Shown: one piece after another, positions 1-6,175 of the stretch
Position numbering within the stretch: position 1 is the stretch's first letter
Layout of the letters: every line of letters begins with the position of its first letter
From: JANOAR01 sp031411235
GTDB taxonomy: Bacteria; Verrucomicrobiota; Verrucomicrobiia; Verrucomicrobiales; Verrucomicrobiaceae
Reading direction: 5' to 3'
Length of the DNA: 17,011 nt
Assembly: GCA_031411235.1 (NCBI GenBank)
Contig: JANOAR010000050.1
Span: forward strand, 1 to 17,011
The notes under the pieces: generated by a model
What the model was told of the DNA's origin: nothing
Databases searched by the model: none
What the model saw: only the letters and a program-made list of their open reading frames with translations
Position numbers and translations under genes: made by a program

Positions 1-621
1 GACCCCAATGAATGGACGAACCTCGCCAGCAAGCCCGAGTTCACAGGGTTAAAACAAGAACTCGCCGCGACTCTGCCAAAGGAATGGCACAGCGCCCAGC
101 GCTCGCCCGAGCAAGTCGCCGCCAGCCTCGGTGCCGATGGCAGCATGAACTACATGCTGCAAGTTGGTGATGAGTTGGGCCGCAGCGTTGCACCGCAAAT
201 CGAAGGTCGTGGCATCGCGGTGGATGTGGCCTTCGACTATGTGCCCGAGATCGACCAAGACAGCACGCTCATCTCCCAGGGCGGTGGCAACAATGGCTGG
301 GTGCTGCATCTCGTCGCTGGCCAGCCGACGCTGACGATGACTAACGCAGGCAAGCCCCTCGCCTTCAGCTTGCCTGCACCGAAGCCAGGCTTCGCGATGG
401 TGCGCTTGCTCATCGCAGGCAACGGCATCATCTACCTCGCGGTGGAAGGCCAGAGCGCCATCGCCGAACAGTGCCCCTTCCCCGGCGGCTTCCCCCAACA
501 ACCCGAAGGCCCACTCGTCGTTGGCGAGAGCTTTGGCCCGCTGAACGTAAAGAATTATCCCAACAGTACGCCCTTCGATGGGGCGATGCACAAGGTGATG
601 CTGACCGTGCTGGGGCAGTGA
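1..621 (+). CDS. Sulfatase, C-terminal part with extra C-terminal domain (5' end outside window)
   Basis: The reading frame is open from base 1 to the TGA at 619-621 and encodes the last 206 residues of a longer protein. It opens with DPNEWTNLA followed about 10 residues later by LKQELAATLPK. This is the usual end of the sulfatase domain in iduronate-2-sulfatase/arylsulfatase-type enzymes of Planctomycetes and Verrucomicrobia, which hydrolyse sulfate esters on polysaccharides outside the cytoplasm. The catalytic Cys/Ser region and metal site lie upstream of the window and cannot be checked. About 170 residues follow the normal sulfatase end. They are Gly-rich and look beta-stranded (for example ISQGGGNNGWVLHL and GNGIIYLAVEG), which suggests a LamG/concanavalin-like carbohydrate-binding module; that is inference. 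The gene converges on pyrF across a palindromic repeat. The sulfatase identity is fairly secure from the short C-terminal signature; the substrate is unknown. Confidence 0.72.
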   Translation, partial: DPNEWTNLASKPEFTGLKQELAATLPKEWHSAQRSPEQVAASLGADGSMNYMLQVGDELGRSVAPQIEGRGIAVDVAFDYVPEIDQDSTLISQGGGNNGWVLHLVAGQPTLTMTNAGKPLAFSLPAPKPGFAMVRLLIAGNGIIYLAVEGQSAIAEQCPFPGGFPQQPEGPLVVGESFGPLNVKNYPNSTPFDGAMHKVMLTVLGQ

Positions 622-636
622 ACGTGGTGCTGAGGG

Positions 637-756
637 AGGATAAGGAACAAGGAATATGGAACAAGGGGAGTGGCTTCGCGCTTGAATTCTAAAACACAGC
701 CCCTCGACGATGAGCACACCCGAAGGCACTCCCCTTGTTCCATATTCCTTGTTCCT
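637..756 (+). repeat. Imperfect palindromic dispersed repeat, copy 1
   Basis: Arms at 643-678 and 721-756 are 36 bp each and are inverted complements with one mismatch (g672 against the complement of c725). They enclose a 42-nt spacer. The outer arm is built of purine-rich words such as GGAACAAGG and GGAATATGG. The inner part reads GAGTGGCTTCGCGCTTGAA. The same element recurs inverted at 1741-1850. It sits between the convergent 3' ends of the sulfatase gene and pyrF, so the transcript could fold into a strong hairpin and serve both genes as a terminator, but no T-run follows. It may be a REP/MITE-like element; it contains no ORF of its own. Confidence 0.8.
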
Positions 757-764
757 CTCTGCGC

Positions 765-1523
765 CTAGCCCAAGGCTTCTCTCAGCTTCTCCATCCACGC
801 CTTGGCTTTGCAGGCGTAGGGCTTCTCGGGCTCGGCGTAGAGGATGCCGCGCGAGACATTGACCAGGATGGGAGCCCGCCGCCCGCTGTTTTTGAGGGCT
901 TCGACATCGCCGCCTTGGGCACCGAGGCCTGGGATGAGCAGGGGCACATCGGGCGTGCGGCTGAGCACGTCGTGGCTGGCATTGGTGAGGCCGATGACGA
1001 GGCCGACTTGGGTACTGGCTTGGGTCATATCGGCCACTCGCTCGAAGACGTAGCGGTCACCTACTTTTTGCAGCTCGATGTCGCTGGCACCGGGATTGGA
1101 AGTGACACCGAGCAAGTAGATGCCCTTGTCCTTGTATTGCAAAAAGGGCTCCAGCGTATCGCGGCCCATGTAGGCATTCAGCGTCACGGCGTCGGCTCCT
1201 AGCTGGTCGAAGCAGGCCTTGGCATAGTAGCCCTGGGTCTCGCCGATATCGCCACGCTTCACATCGAGGATGATGGGGATGTCCTTGGGGATGGCTTTCA
1301 GCACCTCCGTCAGCATTCTCATGCCCTGCCAGCCGAGCGCCTCGAAGTAGGCGGAGTTGGGCTTGAAGGCAGCGGCGAAGGGTGCGGTCTCTTCGATGAT
1401 GCGAATGATGTGGCGTTTGGTGGCCTCGTCCGCAGCTTCTGCTCGGATGTCGAGCCCGACGCAGAGGTGGGAGCCCGTGGCGGCGATGCGGCGTTCGAGT
1501 TTTTCGCGATAAGTGGTGGGCAT
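765..1523 (-). CDS. pyrF: Orotidine 5'-phosphate decarboxylase (type 2)
   Basis: The protein catalyses the last step of UMP synthesis, decarboxylation of OMP, in the cytoplasm. The product is 252 residues, close to the roughly 260-280 of type 2 PyrF. Visible signatures are LCVGLD (residues 20-25), FKPNSAYFEALG (53-64) and the catalytic DVKRGDIG (87-94) followed by YYAKACF, the type 2 pattern. LIPGLGAQGGD and LVNVSRGI near the C-terminus bind phosphate. The ATG at 1523 is chosen because MPTTYREKLERR aligns with the family N-terminus. The frame stays open to an ATG at 1619, but the extra 32 residues look unlike PyrF. No Shine-Dalgarno precedes any of the candidate starts. The gene diverges from purE and converges on the sulfatase gene, and palindromic repeats lie on both sides. 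Confidence 0.95.
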   Translation of the reverse strand: MPTTYREKLERRIAATGSHLCVGLDIRAEAADEATKRHIIRIIEETAPFAAAFKPNSAYFEALGWQGMRMLTEVLKAIPKDIPIILDVKRGDIGETQGYYAKACFDQLGADAVTLNAYMGRDTLEPFLQYKDKGIYLLGVTSNPGASDIELQKVGDRYVFERVADMTQASTQVGLVIGLTNASHDVLSRTPDVPLLIPGLGAQGGDVEALKNSGRRAPILVNVSRGILYAEPEKPYACKAKAWMEKLREALG

Positions 1524-1945
1524 GATGGGTCGGCAGACTGGCATGATGTGCCACATTCGCACGAGCTTTTTTACCATCATGGGGCGGGTTTGAAGCAGGG
1601 CAGGATAAGACGCAGGCATGGTGGAGGAGTGGATTTAAAGCGGGCTCACCCATCGACTACCCCAACCGGTGGCGGGCTGTGACAAGCCGCCGCGAAATAG
1701 TTCCACTTTTTTAAATCAGGGGTGCCTTCGCCAGCCGCAGTCGGAGGAATAAGGGGAGTGCCTTCGGGGGTGCTTTTCGTAGCTGGGCGGTGGTTTTGAC
1801 TTCAAGCGCGAAGCCACTTCCCTTATCCCTTGTACCTTATTCCTTATCCCTCCCCGCTCGCTTGGCTATCACGCCCAATTCGGCCTGCCTGGAAACAGGA
1901 CAAGCCATTGACGCCCGGCCCTGGCGCGGCAACCTCCCGCTGCAC
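1524..1945. other. Divergent pyrF-purE intergenic region
   Basis: This 422-bp gap must hold the promoters of pyrF (-) and purE (+). It contains repeat copy 2 (1741-1850). A pyrF-frame extension (1524-1619) and a purE-frame extension (1790-1945) are both open, but their translations do not resemble the families. The purE extension would translate through the repeat. A bulged stem lies around 1670-1694 (GGCGGGCT/AGCCGCC) with a run of six T about 14 nt beyond. It is not placed where a terminator is expected, and I do not assign it. No clear -35/-10 pair, PurR-type operator or riboswitch was recognised. Confidence 0.5.
1741..1850 (-). repeat. Imperfect palindromic dispersed repeat, copy 2 (inverted relative to copy 1)
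   Basis: Read on the minus strand, this stretch aligns along its length with copy 1. It has purine-rich words (GGATAAGGAATAAGG), then AAGTGGCTTCGCGCTTGAA, a variable centre, then CCCGAAGGCACTCCCCTT. The arms at about 1747-1766 and 1809-1828 pair at 17 of 20 positions. The left outer arm is shorter than in copy 1. It lies between divergent genes, where a terminator would not be expected. That argues that the element is a dispersed repeat (REP/MITE-like) and not a dedicated terminator. It was compared by eye only. Confidence 0.75.
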
Positions 1946-2455
1946 ATGAGCACCCCTGAATCCCCCCCCTCGCCCCTGGTTGGCATCATCATGGGCTCCA
2001 GTTCCGACTGGCCCACCATGCAACACGCCGCGCAGGTGCTGGAAGAGTTTGGCGTGGCCTACGAGCGCCGTGTGGTTAGTGCGCACCGCACACCTGAGCT
2101 GCTCTATGATTATGCCAAGACCGCCGAGTCGCGCGGCCTGCACTGCATCATCGCCGGTGCTGGCGGTGCCGCCCACCTGCCGGGCATGACGGCGAGCATG
2201 ACCACCGTGCCCGTGCTCGGCGTGCCCGTGCAGAGCAAGGCCTTGAGCGGCGTGGACAGCCTCTACTCCATCGTGCAAATGCCCGGCGGTATCCCCGTGG
2301 CCACCTTCGCCATCGGCAATTCCGGGGCGCTGAATGCAGGCCTCTTCGCTGTGGCCATGCTCGCCCGTCGCGATTCTGCGCTGGCCGACCAACTGCGCGC
2401 CTTCCGCGAGCGCCAAGCCGCGAAGGTGATCGAGAGCCAGGCAGAGATTGAATGA
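1946..2455 (+). CDS. purE: N5-carboxyaminoimidazole ribonucleotide mutase, class I
   Basis: PurE interconverts N5-CAIR and CAIR in de novo purine synthesis. The 169-residue product has the class I signature GSSSDWPTMQ followed by VVSAHRTPE, then AGAGGAAHLPGM and GVPVQSKALSGVDSLYSIVQ. IGNSGALNAGLFA comes near the C-terminus. The ATG at 1946 gives a short Ser/Pro-rich leader (MSTPESPPSP) before the core. The frame is open back to 1790, but that part crosses the dispersed repeat and is rejected. No Shine-Dalgarno is visible. purK follows on the same strand after about 70 bp, so this is a purEK operon as in many bacteria. The presence of both genes fits the N5-CAIR route. Confidence 0.96.
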   Translation: MSTPESPPSPLVGIIMGSSSDWPTMQHAAQVLEEFGVAYERRVVSAHRTPELLYDYAKTAESRGLHCIIAGAGGAAHLPGMTASMTTVPVLGVPVQSKALSGVDSLYSIVQMPGGIPVATFAIGNSGALNAGLFAVAMLARRDSALADQLRAFRERQAAKVIESQAEIE

Positions 2456-2527
2456 GACGCCACGTTAAACCCAAGCCTTTACTGATACCGAGTGACTGAT
2501 TCCACGACTCCCACGCTAGTTTCCCCG

Positions 2528-3673
2528 ATGCCGCCGCATTCCGCTATCCAAACCCTCGGCATCCTCGGCGGTGGCCAACTGGGCCGAATGCTGGCGCTGG
2601 AAGCCCGCCGCAGTGGCTACCGCGTGGCAATTTTTACCAATGAGCCGAAGGGCTGCCCAGCGGGGCAGTTTGCCGATCTGGAGTTCAATGCCGAGTACGA
2701 CGATGCCGTTGCGCTCGCGGAGTTTTTGAGTGTCGTCGATGTCGTCACGGCTGAGTTTGAGAACATCCCGGCGTCGTGTTTGGCCATGGTCGAAGCGGCC
2801 AAGCCACTGCTCCCCAGCCGCCGTGCCATCGAGACAACCCAGCATCGCGAGCGCGAGAAGAACTTCCTTCGCGAGCAAGGCATCGCCTGCGCCGAATTCC
2901 GCGTGGTGGATAATCTCGCCTCGCTGGAGAAAGCCGTGGCCGAGCTAGGCAGGCCCTGTGTGGTGAAGACGGCAGCCTTTGGCTACGATGGCAAAGGCCA
3001 GGCAAAAATCACCGCCGAGAGCGATCTCGTCACCGTCTGGGCAGACTTTGAGGGCGCGCGCGCCGTGGTCGAGCAGTGGGTGCCGTTTCAGTGCGAAGTC
3101 AGCGTCGTCGGTGCTCGCAGCGTGGATGGCCAGATCGCTACCTTCGGCTGCGTGGAGAACATGCACGAGCACCACATCCTCGACCTCACCATTGCCCCCG
3201 CACGCATCGCGCCGGGCGTCGCGGCGCAAGCCCTCGCGCTGTGGCAAGCAGTCGCTGAAGGCCTGGATTATGTCGGCACGATGGCGGTGGAACTCTTCGT
3301 CTGTGCCGATGGCAAAGTGCTGGTGAATGAGATCGCGCCGCGCCCTCATAACAGCGGCCACTTCACCATCGACGCCTGTGTGACGAACCAATTCCAGCAG
3401 CAGCACCGCGCCGTCTGCGGCCTAGCACTGGGCGACCCCACCCAACACACGCCTGCCGTGATGCTGAACCTGCTCGGCGATGTGTGGCCCAACGAAACGA
3501 CTCACCCCGACTGGTCGCCCGTGCTCAACCACCCGCGTGCGAAGCTGCATCTCTACGGCAAAACATTGGCCAAAAGCCGTCGCAAAATGGGTCACATCAC
3601 CGTGCTCGGCAGCACGGTGGAGGAGGCGCTCCAAGATGCACTGGCGATGAAGGCTGCGCTGCCGGAGCGATGA
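2528..3673 (+). CDS. purK: N5-carboxyaminoimidazole ribonucleotide synthase (ATP-grasp)
   Basis: PurK uses ATP and bicarbonate to carboxylate AIR, supplying the PurE substrate. The 381-residue product has the N-terminal GILGGGQLGRML (residues 11-22) and TAEFENIPA. The ATP-grasp region shows KTAAFGYDGKGQ and EQWVPFQCEVSVV. The metal/ATP site is VNEIAPRPHNSGHFTIDA followed by QFQQQHRAVCGLALGD, all typical of PurK. I chose the ATG at 2528 because it lies 10 residues before the glycine-rich loop. A GTG at 2492 in the same frame would add 12 residues and cannot be excluded. It is the second gene of purEK. Its stop lies 12 bp from the end of the convergent Sco gene, leaving no room for a separate terminator. 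Confidence 0.96.
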   Translation: MPPHSAIQTLGILGGGQLGRMLALEARRSGYRVAIFTNEPKGCPAGQFADLEFNAEYDDAVALAEFLSVVDVVTAEFENIPASCLAMVEAAKPLLPSRRAIETTQHREREKNFLREQGIACAEFRVVDNLASLEKAVAELGRPCVVKTAAFGYDGKGQAKITAESDLVTVWADFEGARAVVEQWVPFQCEVSVVGARSVDGQIATFGCVENMHEHHILDLTIAPARIAPGVAAQALALWQAVAEGLDYVGTMAVELFVCADGKVLVNEIAPRPHNSGHFTIDACVTNQFQQQHRAVCGLALGDPTQHTPAVMLNLLGDVWPNETTHPDWSPVLNHPRAKLHLYGKTLAKSRRKMGHITVLGSTVEEALQDALAMKAALPER

Positions 3674-3685
3674 TGGCTACTTTCC

Positions 3686-4393
3686 TCACTCCGACTTCCC
3701 CGCCGTGCGTTCGGCGAGCAGCGTGGCGAGGTCTTTGAACATGCGTTCGCGCCAGAAATTGCGCTGGTCTTCATACGGGCTGGCGATGTCGTAGAAGCCG
3801 CGCACGTTGCCGAGGTGATCGACCAGCGCGACGCGCAGATCGTGGATGTAGAGGTCGGCTGGGCCACCGCGCTGCGCGGCAGGTTTGTCCTGCACGGCGT
3901 GGAATTTGAACTGGTTGACCAAGTAGTTTTTCATCCGCTCCTGATCGCCGGTGAGAAACCACCAGTTCTCGGCCTTGATGCCGTGGTCTTCGGCGAAGGC
4001 TTTGAGTTTTTCAGGCGTGTCTTTCGGATCGAAGGCGAAGCTGATCAAATGCAGGCCGGGGTCTTTGCCGAACTTGGCATGAAGTTCATCCATCATCGAC
4101 ACCACCGTGGAGCAGCCCATCGGGCAATCGACATAGAGATAGGCGGCGAGCAGCACCTTGCCCTTGAGGCTTGCGAGATGCACTTGCTGGCCGTTGCGCT
4201 CGGTCAGTTCCAAGTCTTTTTCCAGGCGCGAGAGCTTGGGCAGTTGCTCTTGCTTGGCTTGGCTTTTGATGGTGTAAAGCCAGTTAAAGGCCACCACGAC
4301 GCCCAATGCCATGAGGATGATGGGCACCCAGATCGTCCATGGGCTGATGCTGGGCTTGGCGTCGGTGGGCGGTAGGGAAGGGGAATCGGGCAT
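3686..4393 (-). CDS. SCO1/SenC/PrrC-family copper chaperone
   Basis: Sco proteins are membrane-anchored thioredoxin-fold proteins that deliver or reduce copper for the CuA site of cytochrome c oxidase. The 235-residue product has one membrane segment (about residues 19-38, IWVPIILMALGVVVAFNWLY), then the outward-facing domain. The copper-binding CxxxC motif is CPMGC (90-94). The distal His is in LYIHD (His174). FAFDPKDTPEKL corresponds to the conserved SxDPxxDTP region. The ATG at 4393 is preferred over one at 4426, which would overlap the end of ctaB. ctaB lies just upstream (13-bp gap) and supports a role in oxidase assembly. The chaperone activity itself is inferred from the family. Confidence 0.9.
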   Translation of the reverse strand: MPDSPSLPPTDAKPSISPWTIWVPIILMALGVVVAFNWLYTIKSQAKQEQLPKLSRLEKDLELTERNGQQVHLASLKGKVLLAAYLYVDCPMGCSTVVSMMDELHAKFGKDPGLHLISFAFDPKDTPEKLKAFAEDHGIKAENWWFLTGDQERMKNYLVNQFKFHAVQDKPAAQRGGPADLYIHDLRVALVDHLGNVRGFYDIASPYEDQRNFWRERMFKDLATLLAERTAGKSE

Positions 4394-4406
4394 AGAAATG
4401 GAGCGC

Positions 4407-5363
4407 TTAGTGATTGATCCAAGCAAGCACAGTGAGAAGAAGAACGGCTGGCAAGTACATCAAGGTGCAAAAGAACAATTTCCGGGCGCGGGGTCGCTCG
4501 CGCTGCTGGAAGAAGCCCCACGCGAGCCAGCACAACCAGCCAGCGAGCAGCAGCGCTGGAGCGAGAAACCAAGCGCTGGCGATGCCCATGTACACGGGGT
4601 AAAACATCAGCAGCAGCGTCGCCACGGCGTAGCCAAGGGCATGCGTGGAGGTCTTCGAGCCCAGCTCATCGTCATTGGCCAGCATCACGAAGCCACCGCG
4701 CTGGTACTCATCGCGATACATCCAGTTGATCGCGAGAAAGTGCGGCAACTGCCATAGGAAGAGCAGCGCAAACAGATAGATCGCGCCGGGTTGCACCAGC
4801 AGTTCCCAGCGGAAATACGAGCCTCCGACGACGTTTGGCCCTGCTGCCCCGACCCAGCCGATCAGCGGCGGTAGAGCGCCCGAGACAGCGCCGACGAGTG
4901 TGTTGGTATCGGAGGTCTGCTTCAGCGGTGTGTAGATGAAGAGATAAACGGCAAGAGTCAACGCGGTGATCGCGGCGGCTTCGACATTCACCTTATTGAC
5001 CAAATGAATGAGGGCAAAAGCGCTGAGCAACCAGCCGATGGCAAAGGCTGCCGAGGGGCTGATGCGGCCCGCAGGCAGGGGACGATCCGCCGTGCGCGTC
5101 ATGCGCGAGTCGGGGCCTATTTCCATGAGCTGATTGAACACCGCCGCGCCAAACGCCGCGAGCGTGCTGCCGAAGATCGTATGCACCAGCAGCCAGCCAT
5201 TTACATTCCCAGCGCTGCCCACCCAGAAGCCGACGAAGGTGGAGACGATGACCAGCACACTGAGGCGGAATTTCGTCAGCACGATGAGATCCTGCAACAT
5301 GCTCGGTGGCGTGGCTGCGGCAGGTGGGGCGTCGCTCGTGGGGCTTGGTGGGGTATCGGGCAT
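4407..5363 (-). CDS. ctaB: Protoheme IX farnesyltransferase (haem O synthase)
   Basis: This is a UbiA-superfamily membrane prenyltransferase that converts haem B to haem O, needed for haem-copper oxidases. The 318-residue product is strongly hydrophobic with several membrane segments. It begins the core with LTKFRLSVLVIVSTFVGF. The first metal/diphosphate motif is NQLMEIGPDSRMTRTADRPL, with Asn77 and Asp85; the middle acidic position is Glu instead of the more common Asp. YTPLKQTSDTNTLVGAVSG and PPLIGWVGA follow. LWQLPHFLAINWMYRDEY is the second conserved region. The start at 5363 (MPDTPPSP) is favoured; ATGs at 5369 and 5372 are equally possible, and the frame extends to 5510 without family-like sequence. 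It is probably co-transcribed with the Sco gene. No cytochrome oxidase subunit genes are in view. Confidence 0.94.
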   Translation of the reverse strand: MPDTPPSPTSDAPPAAATPPSMLQDLIVLTKFRLSVLVIVSTFVGFWVGSAGNVNGWLLVHTIFGSTLAAFGAAVFNQLMEIGPDSRMTRTADRPLPAGRISPSAAFAIGWLLSAFALIHLVNKVNVEAAAITALTLAVYLFIYTPLKQTSDTNTLVGAVSGALPPLIGWVGAAGPNVVGGSYFRWELLVQPGAIYLFALLFLWQLPHFLAINWMYRDEYQRGGFVMLANDDELGSKTSTHALGYAVATLLLMFYPVYMGIASAWFLAPALLLAGWLCWLAWGFFQQRERPRARKLFFCTLMYLPAVLLLTVLAWINH

Positions 5364-5490
5364 GGTCATCATGGGGCCTGCCGCACGCGGGGTGGCTGGC
5401 GCACCCGTCCATGCCACCAGGGAATGGGCTTTGCAATGCTGCGGTTCCTCCACTTCTTGGCAGCCGCAGCCCCGAGCCTTCATCCCCATC
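5364..5490. promoter_or_regulatory. Divergent ctaB / cupin intergenic region
   Basis: These 127 bp separate the start codons of two divergent genes and must carry the promoters of both, unless transcription starts further inside one of them. I saw no convincing -35/-10 pairs or operator palindrome. The assignment is from position only. Confidence 0.35.
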
Positions 5491-6051
5491 ATGCCCGATT
5501 CCCCGCCCACCCCACTGCCGAGTCCCTACCCCATGGCCTTCCCACACGTCACGGGCGACGCCTTCCGGCTCACGCCTGAAATCCTCGCGCAGGGCATCGC
5601 CGCCGCCGCCGCGAGCCCGCGCCAGCGCATCATCTTGCCCCTGCATCGCACGCAGGCCGCCAGCGTCGGGCGGATGCTGAATTTCTTCCAGCCAGGCACG
5701 TTTGTGCGCCCGCATCTGCATCCCGTTGACTATGCCACCGAGACGATCCTCGTCATTCGCGGGAGCCTCGGCGTGCTGCTCTTTGATGCGAGCGGCAGCA
5801 TCACCGAGCGCCATCTCCTGCGTGCCGATGGCTTAGGCCTCATCGACATCGAAGCCCGAGTCTGGCACGGCATGACGGTGCTGGAAGCCGATACCGTGGT
5901 GCTAGAGATCAAGCGCGGCCCCTACGACGTGAAGAGCGACAAAGTCTTCGCCCCCTGGGCCCCCGTGGAAGGCAGCGAAGACGCCGTGGCCTATGAGCGA
6001 GAGCTGCGCAGGGAGTTCCATGAAAGGGAGCCGTTAAATCCCAGGGCATGA
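5491..6051 (+). CDS. WbuC-family cupin-fold metalloprotein
   Basis: The 186-residue product is a single-domain cupin resembling WbuC, a family often found near polysaccharide gene clusters but of unsettled function. The metal-ligand pattern is HLHPVDYATE (His75, His77, Glu84), with a fourth likely ligand in VWHGMTVLE (His126). The family tail follows: EIKRGPYD, then DKVFAPWAPVEG. FFQPGTFVRPHLHP matches the usual NALQPGTYVRPHRHP region. The ATG at 5491 gives the Pro-rich leader MPDSPPTPLP; an in-frame ATG at 5533 is an alternative start. It is a lone plus-strand gene, divergent from ctaB and convergent with the D-aminoacylase gene across a 124-bp gap (6052-6175) in which I see nothing. No O-antigen genes are nearby, so a role in polysaccharide synthesis is not supported by context. 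Confidence 0.85.
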   Translation: MPDSPPTPLPSPYPMAFPHVTGDAFRLTPEILAQGIAAAAASPRQRIILPLHRTQAASVGRMLNFFQPGTFVRPHLHPVDYATETILVIRGSLGVLLFDASGSITERHLLRADGLGLIDIEARVWHGMTVLEADTVVLEIKRGPYDVKSDKVFAPWAPVEGSEDAVAYERELRREFHEREPLNPRA

Positions 6052-6175
6052 TTCCATGAATTCACACATGGCCATCGAATAACTAGGACTTTGCAGTTGG
6101 GTTCGACGGATCCCTTTCAGGAAGATGGACGGTGCGTTTTAAGAAGCTGATGATAGGGTCTAAAGAGGACTGCGC

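Noticed and set aside
643..756. Copy 1 palindrome as a simple intrinsic terminator
   Set aside because: There is no T-run after either arm, and a sister copy lies between divergent genes, so a dispersed repeat is the better description.
49..798. Minus-strand open frame of 249 codons opposite the sulfatase end, running into the repeat
   Set aside because: It crosses the palindromic repeat and the pyrF end, and its translation has no recognisable domain; the sulfatase frame explains the stretch.
735..1202. Plus-strand open frame opposite pyrF
   Set aside because: PyrF motifs on the minus strand are unmistakable; the opposite frame is low-information sequence.
1524..1619. N-terminal extension of PyrF
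   Set aside because: The 32 extra residues are unlike the family and lack a ribosome binding site; MPTTYREKL fits the expected N-terminus.
1670..1715. Stem GGCGGGCT/AGCCGCC followed by a T-run as a terminator
   Set aside because: The stem is bulged, the T-run is about 14 nt away, and it lies between divergent genes where no transcript is expected to end.
637..1850. CRISPR array
   Set aside because: There are only two repeat copies, inverted and about 1 kb apart, with no regular spacers and no cas genes.
1790..1945. N-terminal extension of PurE
   Set aside because: It would translate through repeat copy 2 and adds sequence absent from the PurE family; the ATG at 1946 gives the normal length.
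4993..5814. Minus-strand open frame spanning the ctaB start and the whole cupin 5' part
   Set aside because: It conflicts with two well-supported genes in other frames and lacks any family feature.
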